In this document: in pieces, positions 58,240-64,000 of the stretch | How positions within the stretch are numbered: the first letter of the stretch is position 1 | Layout: each line of letters opens with the position of its first letter | Source of the DNA: Tropicimonas sp. IMCC34043 | GTDB taxonomy: Bacteria; Pseudomonadota; Alphaproteobacteria; Rhodobacterales; Rhodobacteraceae | Length of the DNA stretch: 64,000 nucleotides | NCBI RefSeq assembly: GCF_003390845.1 | Contig: NZ_QMEK01000001.1 | Coordinates: 248,001-312,000, forward strand | Reading direction: 5' to 3' | Position numbers and translations under genes: made by a program | Notes under the pieces: generated by a model | What the model was told of the DNA's origin: nothing | The model's input: the letters and a program-made list of their open reading frames with translations, nothing else | Database searches by the model: none

Positions 58240-58406
58240 TCCGGCGGAGTGCCGTCTTGCGCCGGTCGGATCGGTCCGGCGCGAAAGCACTTGGCGGTGC
58301 GGCGACCACGTGTCGTGCGGCGAAACGGCGTTCGTTCCCTAGGTTTTGTGTCAGTCAGATGAATTTGCACTAAGATGCTTGCCAGAGCACCCCTTGTGGT
58401 TGCAGC

Positions 58407-59462
<1,056 letters not shown>

Positions 59463-59485
59463 ACGGCCATCGGACTTGACGTTGA

Positions 59486-59512
59486 AAAGGGCACCCGTTG
59501 CGGGTGCCCTTT
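59486..59512 (+). terminator. Terminator between phoH and the CTERM gene
   Basis: A 12-bp stem (AAAGGGCACCCG / CGGGTGCCCTTT, 3-nt loop) with A and T runs at both sides lies 24 bp after phoH and 24 bp after the stop of the reverse-strand CTERM gene. It can serve both convergent genes and would separate phoH from ybeY. Confidence 0.85.
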
Positions 59513-59535
59513 CGACGCTCCGGGTCGTGGGCGGC

Positions 59536-60297
59536 TTACTTGCGCCGGTTGCGTCGCACGAGGGCGAAAGAGCCGAGGCCAGCAAGGATCAGCGGCAGGG
59601 ACGCAGGCACAGGCACCGCGGAGGGCGCGACATCCTCGGTAATGCCCGCGTAGCGGACGTTCTGCTGGGAGTAATTGTAAAAACCGAAAGATCCGTTTTC
59701 AAACGAGCCGGCGTAGCTGAGCACGGTCTCGCCGTTGACCGAAACCGCGATCAGGGACGAGGTGAATTCGAGATCGAAGGTATAGGTCTGATTGTCGACA
59801 TACCCGACGTTGCCGTATGTCGTGGCGCGCAGGACTTCCTCCACAACGCCGGTATGGCTCCAGAAATCGACTTCGCCGGAACCGGTCAGGTCGCCGGTGA
59901 CGTGGCTCAGCGCCAGGCCGGCCGGGGCAATGCCGGCGTAGGACTGAGTCGCCTGCTTCCAGTCGATCAGCCAGAAATCTGCATTTGTGCTTCCTAGCTC
60001 ACCATCCTGATAGCCCAGAACGAAACCGACGAAGTCGTCATCGCTGGTGGTTTCGACCGTGATTGTTCCGGTCAGCGCCTTGCCCCGATCGTTGGCGCCC
60101 GGCTCGAAGAACACCGTGGGCAGACCATTGATGGATTGAAAGACCGTGTCGTTGTCGGCACCCTGCACCGTCCATGTCCCGGCACCATTGTTGCCTTTGA
60201 AACCATTCTCGGTCCATCCGGACAGATCGACCGTTGCGGCGCCGGCGACCATCGGAAAAGCCGCGACAAGCGCGGCCGAAAGAATTGACGTCTTCAT
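59536..60297 (-). CDS. Exported thrombospondin-C-terminal-like protein with VPxPA-CTERM tail
   Basis: This is a 253-residue protein with a signal peptide (MKTSILSAALVAAFPMVAGAA). The core (about 25-215) is a lectin-like beta sandwich. The pieces DDDFVGFVLGYQD and WKQATQSYAG closely match the DDDYAGF-FGYQ and WKQ segments of the thrombospondin C-terminal domain. The tail VPVPASLPLILAGLGSFALVRRNRRK is a complete sorting signal: VPxPA, hydrophobic helix, basic end. It should be anchored and then processed by an exosortase-like peptidase. GGAG precedes the ATG. The ligand is unknown. Confidence 0.85.
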   Translation of the reverse strand: MKTSILSAALVAAFPMVAGAATVDLSGWTENGFKGNNGAGTWTVQGADNDTVFQSINGLPTVFFEPGANDRGKALTGTITVETTSDDDFVGFVLGYQDGELGSTNADFWLIDWKQATQSYAGIAPAGLALSHVTGDLTGSGEVDFWSHTGVVEEVLRATTYGNVGYVDNQTYTFDLEFTSSLIAVSVNGETVLSYAGSFENGSFGFYNYSQQNVRYAGITEDVAPSAVPVPASLPLILAGLGSFALVRRNRRK

Positions 60298-60327
60298 AAC
60301 ATCTCCGTCGTGAAATTAAATTCGCGC

Positions 60328-60343
60328 ATTAAGCGCTCTTAAT
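60328..60343. promoter_or_regulatory. Inverted repeat upstream of the CTERM gene
   Basis: ATTAAG-CGCT-CTTAAT, a perfect 6-bp inverted repeat with a 4-bp centre, lies 31 bp upstream of the CTERM gene start, within an AT-rich promoter-like stretch. Its position would suit a repressor operator. No matching regulator is known. Confidence 0.35.
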
Positions 60344-60572
60344 TGTTTGGCAAATCTACTTCTGTGGGTCAATGGATTTGGTCGAGAGGCCGCGCGTGAC
60401 GGTCTTCAGGCCGGGATGCCCCCCCGGATGCCCCCGGTCCGTGCCGGGCGCAGATGCCCCGATGTGTGTCGCATCCGGCGAGCGGGCGTCCTGAAACGCG
60501 CTGTTGCAACCTCTGGCTGAGACGGAAGCTTTGGCTTTGCGGGTCGTCTCGAACAGGGCTAGACCGCCCGTC

Positions 60573-61070
60573 ATGACGACCGAGATTCTTTTCGAAGACG
60601 AGCGCTGGAAGGTCCTGGCGCTGGACGATCTGGCACGAACGGCCAGCCGCCAGACCCTTGCCCATCTGGGGCTGGATCCCGAGGCGTACGAGTTCAGCCT
60701 GCTTGCCTGCAATGACGCGCGCATTGCCGAACTGAACCGTCAGTTCAGGGGCAAACCCGCGCCGACCAACGTGCTGTCCTGGCCCGCCGAGGATCTGGCG
60801 GCAGAGCAGCCGGGGGGCACCCCCGATCTGCCAGAGCCGGACTTTCCGGACGAGCCGATCTTTCTGGGCGATATCGCGATTGCCTGGGAGACGTGCAGTG
60901 CCGAGGCCGAGACCGGCGGAAAACCGCTTGAAGCGCACCTCACGCATCTGATCGTTCACGGAATCCTGCATCTGTTGGGATATGACCACGTCCGCGAAGC
61001 AGATGCCGTCTTGATGGAACGGCTTGAGGTTGAGATACTTGTCGAACTGGGACTGCCGGACCCATATTAG
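60573..61070 (+). CDS. ybeY: Endoribonuclease YbeY
   Basis: This 165-residue zinc-dependent RNase acts in 16S rRNA maturation and ribosome quality control. The metal motif is complete: HLIVHGILHLLGYDH near residue 130. An earlier segment, NRQFRGKPAPTNVLSWPAED, is also a family signature. corC follows after 35 bp on the same strand. The ATG at 60573 is the first that gives a family-like N terminus. Confidence 0.95.
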   Translation: MTTEILFEDERWKVLALDDLARTASRQTLAHLGLDPEAYEFSLLACNDARIAELNRQFRGKPAPTNVLSWPAEDLAAEQPGGTPDLPEPDFPDEPIFLGDIAIAWETCSAEAETGGKPLEAHLTHLIVHGILHLLGYDHVREADAVLMERLEVEILVELGLPDPY

Positions 61071-61105
61071 AGGCACGATGCAGCCGGTGATTTTGGAAAG
61101 GATCG

Positions 61106-62032
61106 ATGGGCGACACTTCCGAAGGCTCTCCTAGCGCAGCGCAGAGCGCGCAGGGGACCGAACAATCCTCAAACCGACAGGGGCTTTTCCGCCGCCTGGC
61201 GGATATATTTAGCGAAAACGGAGCGAGTGCACAGGACACCGGATCGGTGCCCCCCGTGCATGGCGCGCCTTCACCCGAACGGCGACGCGGGATGGCGAAC
61301 CTGCGTCGGATGCGGGTCGAGGACGTGGGGACGCCGCGGGCCGAGATTACCGCAGTTCCGGTGGACATCGATCTTGCATCGCTGGTGGGGGTGTTCCGCG
61401 ACAGCGGCAACACGAGGCTGCCGGTCTATGACGGCACGCTCGACACGCCGCTCGGGCTGATCCACCTCAAGGACGTGGCGCTGCGCTATGGCTTCAACGG
61501 CCACGAGCCGATGGAGTTCGACCTGCGCGACATGCTGCGGCCGCTGATCTTTGCGCCGCCCTCGATGCCGATTGGCGTTTTGCTGCAGAAGATGCAGACC
61601 GACCGCCGCCACATGGCACTGGTGATCGACGAATATGGCGGGGTCGACGGGCTGGTCACCATCGAGGACCTGATCGAACAGGTCATCGGCGAGATCGAGG
61701 ACGAGCACGACGTCGAGGAAGAGGACTACTGGGTCGAGGAAAAACCTGGCTGCTATCTCGCCCTCGCGCGGGCGCCGCTTGACGAGTTCGAGGCCGAGGT
61801 TGGCATGAAGCTGGCCGAGGACGAGGACGAGGAAGACGTCGACACGCTGGGCGGTCTGGTCTTCATGGAGATCGGCCGGGTGCCGGCCCGGGGCGAGGTG
61901 ATCATGCACCCTTCGGGGGCGCAGTTCGAAGTGGTCGATGCCGACCCGCGCCGGATCAAGCGGCTGAGGGTGCGCATGCCCGGATCGGCGCCGGCAATGG
62001 CGCCAGCGGTTCTGTCTCCGGCGGCCGAATAG
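61106..62032 (+). CDS. corC: CorC/HlyC-type protein with CBS domains
   Basis: This is a 308-residue cytoplasmic protein with a variable N terminus (1-60), two CBS domains (about 70-190; VPVDIDLASLVGVFRDSGNTRLPVYDG and ALVIDEYGGVDGLVTIEDLIEQVIGEI) and a C-terminal transporter-associated CorC domain (about 205-290) with an acidic stretch EDEDEEDVDTLGGLVF. Relatives are linked to magnesium/cobalt efflux or membrane integrity. It is between ybeY and lnt, the standard order. Confidence 0.92.
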   Translation: MGDTSEGSPSAAQSAQGTEQSSNRQGLFRRLADIFSENGASAQDTGSVPPVHGAPSPERRRGMANLRRMRVEDVGTPRAEITAVPVDIDLASLVGVFRDSGNTRLPVYDGTLDTPLGLIHLKDVALRYGFNGHEPMEFDLRDMLRPLIFAPPSMPIGVLLQKMQTDRRHMALVIDEYGGVDGLVTIEDLIEQVIGEIEDEHDVEEEDYWVEEKPGCYLALARAPLDEFEAEVGMKLAEDEDEEDVDTLGGLVFMEIGRVPARGEVIMHPSGAQFEVVDADPRRIKRLRVRMPGSAPAMAPAVLSPAAE

Positions 62033-62038
62033 GCCTCC

Positions 62039-63580
62039 ATGATACTTGCGACATCGCAGACGGCCGCGCGCCGCGGCCGGGGGGTGGCCTTTGCCGCCGC
62101 TCTGGGGGCAATCGCGGCGACCGGGCAGGCCCCGCTGGGCTGGGCCTGGGTCAGTCTGGCGGCCTGGGCGGTGGCGCTTGGGTCTTTGTCGCGGATCGAG
62201 GCGTGGCGGGTGGCAGCATGGCGCGGCTGGGCGCTTGGCGCCGGATACTTCGCTGCGTCGCTTTTCTGGATTGTCGAGCCCTTCATGGTCGATCCGGCGC
62301 GCGACGGCTGGATGGCGCCTTTTGCGCTGGTGCTGATGGCGGGGGGACTGGCGCTGTTCTGGGCCGTGGCGAGCGGGCTTGCCATCGGGCTCGGCCGCGG
62401 GGCGCGATCGCGGGGGCTGTTGCTGGTGTCGGCCTTTGCCGCGGCCGAGATGCTGCGCTCGGTTGTCTTCACCGGATTCCCCTGGGCGCTGATCGGCCAC
62501 ATCTGGATCGGCTGGCCGCAGATGCAGCTTGCGGCCCTCGCGGGCGCCCACGGCCTGACCCTGCTGACGCTGCTGGCCGCCGCGATGCCGGTTCTGTTTG
62601 GTCCCAGACGGCTGGTTGCGGGCGTCGTGGCCGGTGCAGCCCTTGCCGCGCTGCCCGCGCTTTTTGCGATGCGCCATGTGCCCGCGGGGGCGGCGGTGCC
62701 GGCCGATCCGGCCGTCACGGTGCGGGTGGTGCAGCCCAATGCGGCGCAGCACCTGAAATGGCTGCCCGAGATGATCCCGGTGTTCTTCCAGCGCCAGATC
62801 GCGCTGACCGCCGCGCCCCCCGCAGCGGGCGGGCGCCGGCCCGACGTCGTCGTCTGGCCCGAGACGGCGGTGCCCGAGCTTTTGCGCTTTGCCGGCCCGG
62901 CCTTTGAGCAGATGGCCGCCGCGGCAGGCGGGGCCGAGGTTGTCGCCGGGGTGCAGCGTCAGGACCAGATCGGGCGCTGGTTCAATTCGCTTGTCGTGCT
63001 GGGGCCGGATGGCGGCGTCACAGCACTCTATGACAAGCACCACCTTGTGCCGTTCGGCGAGTACATGCCGTTCATGGATCTGTTCGCCGGCTGGGGGATC
63101 TTTGGCCTCGCCGCTCAGGACACCGGTGGCTATGCGTCGGGGCCGGGGCCGCAGCTGATCGACCTGAAAGCCGCAGGCACGGCCTTGCCGCTGATCTGCT
63201 ACGAGGCGATCTTTCCCGGCGATATTGCGCGCGCGCCGGGGCGGGCGGACTGGCTGGTGCAGATCACCAACGATTCCTGGTTTGGTTCGCTGTCGGGCCC
63301 CTATCAGCATCTGGCGCTGGCGCGGCTGCGGGCGGTCGAACAGGGATTGCCGCTTGTGCGCTCGGCCCAGACCGGCGTCTCGGCCGTGATCGACCCCTAT
63401 GGGCGCGTGGTGGCCTCGGTGCCGCTCAAGGTCGAGGGCTTTGCCGACGCCGCGCTCGCCGCACCGTTGAAGCCGACACCCTATGTGCGGTTCGGCGACT
63501 GGCCGGCGCGCGTGCTCTGCGCGATGCTGGCACTTTTCGGGCTTGCGCTGCGTCGTTGGCACCCAGGTGTGTGCAGTTGA
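62039..63580 (+). CDS. lnt: Apolipoprotein N-acyltransferase
   Basis: This is a 513-residue inner-membrane enzyme that adds the third acyl chain to lipoproteins. About seven N-terminal helices (to residue 215) precede a carbon-nitrogen hydrolase domain. The catalytic Glu is in VVWPETAVPEL, the Lys in YDKHHLVPFGEYMPF and the Cys in PLICYEAIFPG. It starts 6 bp after corC. It would process lipoproteins such as those at 18476, 19914 and 44036 in this window. Confidence 0.95.
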   Translation: MILATSQTAARRGRGVAFAAALGAIAATGQAPLGWAWVSLAAWAVALGSLSRIEAWRVAAWRGWALGAGYFAASLFWIVEPFMVDPARDGWMAPFALVLMAGGLALFWAVASGLAIGLGRGARSRGLLLVSAFAAAEMLRSVVFTGFPWALIGHIWIGWPQMQLAALAGAHGLTLLTLLAAAMPVLFGPRRLVAGVVAGAALAALPALFAMRHVPAGAAVPADPAVTVRVVQPNAAQHLKWLPEMIPVFFQRQIALTAAPPAAGGRRPDVVVWPETAVPELLRFAGPAFEQMAAAAGGAEVVAGVQRQDQIGRWFNSLVVLGPDGGVTALYDKHHLVPFGEYMPFMDLFAGWGIFGLAAQDTGGYASGPGPQLIDLKAAGTALPLICYEAIFPGDIARAPGRADWLVQITNDSWFGSLSGPYQHLALARLRAVEQGLPLVRSAQTGVSAVIDPYGRVVASVPLKVEGFADAALAAPLKPTPYVRFGDWPARVLCAMLALFGLALRRWHPGVCS

Positions 63581-63615
63581 CCCTGTTGGGGAATGAGCCT
63601 AAGCGAAATCCATTC

Positions 63616-63661
63616 CGTCACAACGGCTTCCTGGCGTGACGAGGAATTACCCAACGGAGCG
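63616..63661 (+). promoter_or_regulatory. SAM/SAH-type riboswitch before metK
   Basis: A stem CGTCAC (63616-63621) / GTGACG (63636-63641) encloses the loop AACGGCTTCCTGGC. Downstream, CCAACGGAGC carries the ribosome site GGAG (63656-63659) 5 nt before the metK ATG. TTCC of the loop can pair with GGAG in a pseudoknot, hiding the ribosome site. The layout and the words ACGGCTTCCTGGCG and ACGGAGC match the SAM/SAH riboswitch known from Rhodobacterales metK leaders, so translation should fall when SAM is abundant. Confidence 0.88.
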
Positions 63662-63664
63662 ACC

Positions 63665-64000
63665 ATGCCCAGACAGAACTATGTATTTACCTCTGAATCG
63701 GTGTCAGAGGGGCATCCCGACAAGGTTTGCGACCGTATCTCGGATGCGGTCCTCGATGCCTTCCTCGCCGAGGAAGCGAATGCGCGCGTTGCCTGCGAGA
63801 CTTTTGCCACCAGCGGCATGGTCGTGATCGGCGGGGAGGTCGGGCTGTCCGACCGGGATCGCCTGAAGAGCTTCATGGGCGGGATCGGCCAGATCGCCCG
63901 CGACTGCATTCACGACATCGGCTATGAGCAGGAACATTTCCACTGGAACACCTGCCATGTGCTGAACTTCCTGCACGAGCAGTCGGCACACATTGCCCAG
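63665..64000 (+). CDS. metK: S-adenosylmethionine synthetase, 5' part (runs past window end)
   Basis: These are the first 112 residues of MetK, which makes SAM from methionine and ATP. The start region [19 protein letters not shown] is diagnostic, with the ATP-binding His in [18 protein letters not shown] and [20 protein letters not shown] follow. The gene lies 84 bp after lnt and is headed by the riboswitch described at 63616. The remaining about 280 residues lie beyond the window. Confidence 0.97.
   Translation, partial: MPRQNYVFTSESVSEGHPDKVCDRISDAVLDAFLAEEANARVACETFATSGMVVIGGEVGLSDRDRLKSFMGGIGQIARDCIHDIGYEQEHFHWNTCHVLNFLHEQSAHIAQ

Noticed and set aside
61271-63562. A 763-codon reverse frame across corC and lnt
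   Set aside because: Both forward genes have complete motifs. The reverse product is low-complexity Arg/Gln/Pro-rich sequence.

Overview
The window is a GC-rich, densely packed chromosomal segment of an alphaproteobacterium, almost certainly a member of the Rhodobacterales. The evidence is a GcrA cell-cycle regulator, an Irr-type Fur protein beside fabA-fabB-fabI, a complete sqdB-sqdD-sqdC sulfolipid operon in the Rhodobacter order, paired DUF6455 proteins, VPxPA-type C-terminal sorting signals, and a SAM/SAH-type riboswitch directly before metK. I found no tRNA, rRNA, CRISPR array, prophage or complete insertion sequence.

Layout. 1-9.5 kb: the 3' part of proS, two doubtful small reverse ORFs, the NAD(P)HX repair enzyme nnr, the nitrogen pair glnB-glnA, a DUF1499 protein and sqdBDC. 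9.5-18.3 kb: an RND efflux pump with its periplasmic adaptor (reverse), two tandem HupE/UreJ-like membrane proteins, an EamA transporter, an exported bactofilin-like membrane protein, and a Nudix hydrolase with a small partner. 18.4-24.3 kb: an M48 lipoprotein protease, two DUF6455 cysteine proteins, a small lipoprotein, rimO, and a SARP/BTAD-TolB-TPR regulator divergent from a DUF1127 gene, with a direct-repeat array between them. 24.3-36.7 kb: ABC-2 exporter genes flanking gcrA, argD-argF, hrpB, a DUF3108 protein, meaB with an EamA transporter, and an M19 dipeptidase. 36.7-43.2 kb: rpmB, a copper-delivery pair, a sirtuin, a low-molecular-weight phosphatase, two unknown proteins, acyP and lepA.

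43.2-54.2 kb: an AT-rich patch with an unknown membrane protein, a glycine-zipper lipoprotein, two paralogous very small membrane proteins, an esterase, a tightly overlapping four-gene reverse operon (haloacid dehalogenase, two alpha/beta hydrolases, serine/threonine dehydratase-like enzyme), a VOC protein, fabI-fabB-fabA and irr. 54.4-64 kb: an NCS2 nucleobase permease and the housekeeping series miaB-phoH-ybeY-corC-lnt-metK.

The most unusual part is this last series. It is interrupted twice by genes for C-terminally sorted exported proteins. One is a broken gene whose sorting tail lies beyond an in-frame TAG. The other is an intact reverse-strand gene that combines a thrombospondin-C-terminal-like domain with a sorting tail. 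Other points worth a second look are the 11-12 bp direct repeats beside the SARP-type regulator, the AT-rich patch after lepA, the pair of tiny membrane paralogues, and a dispersed intergenic element seen twice.

The genome has strong GC3 bias, so long antisense open frames are common. They were treated as shadows where the opposite strand carries a recognisable protein. Family names come from recognising motifs by eye; no database search was run.
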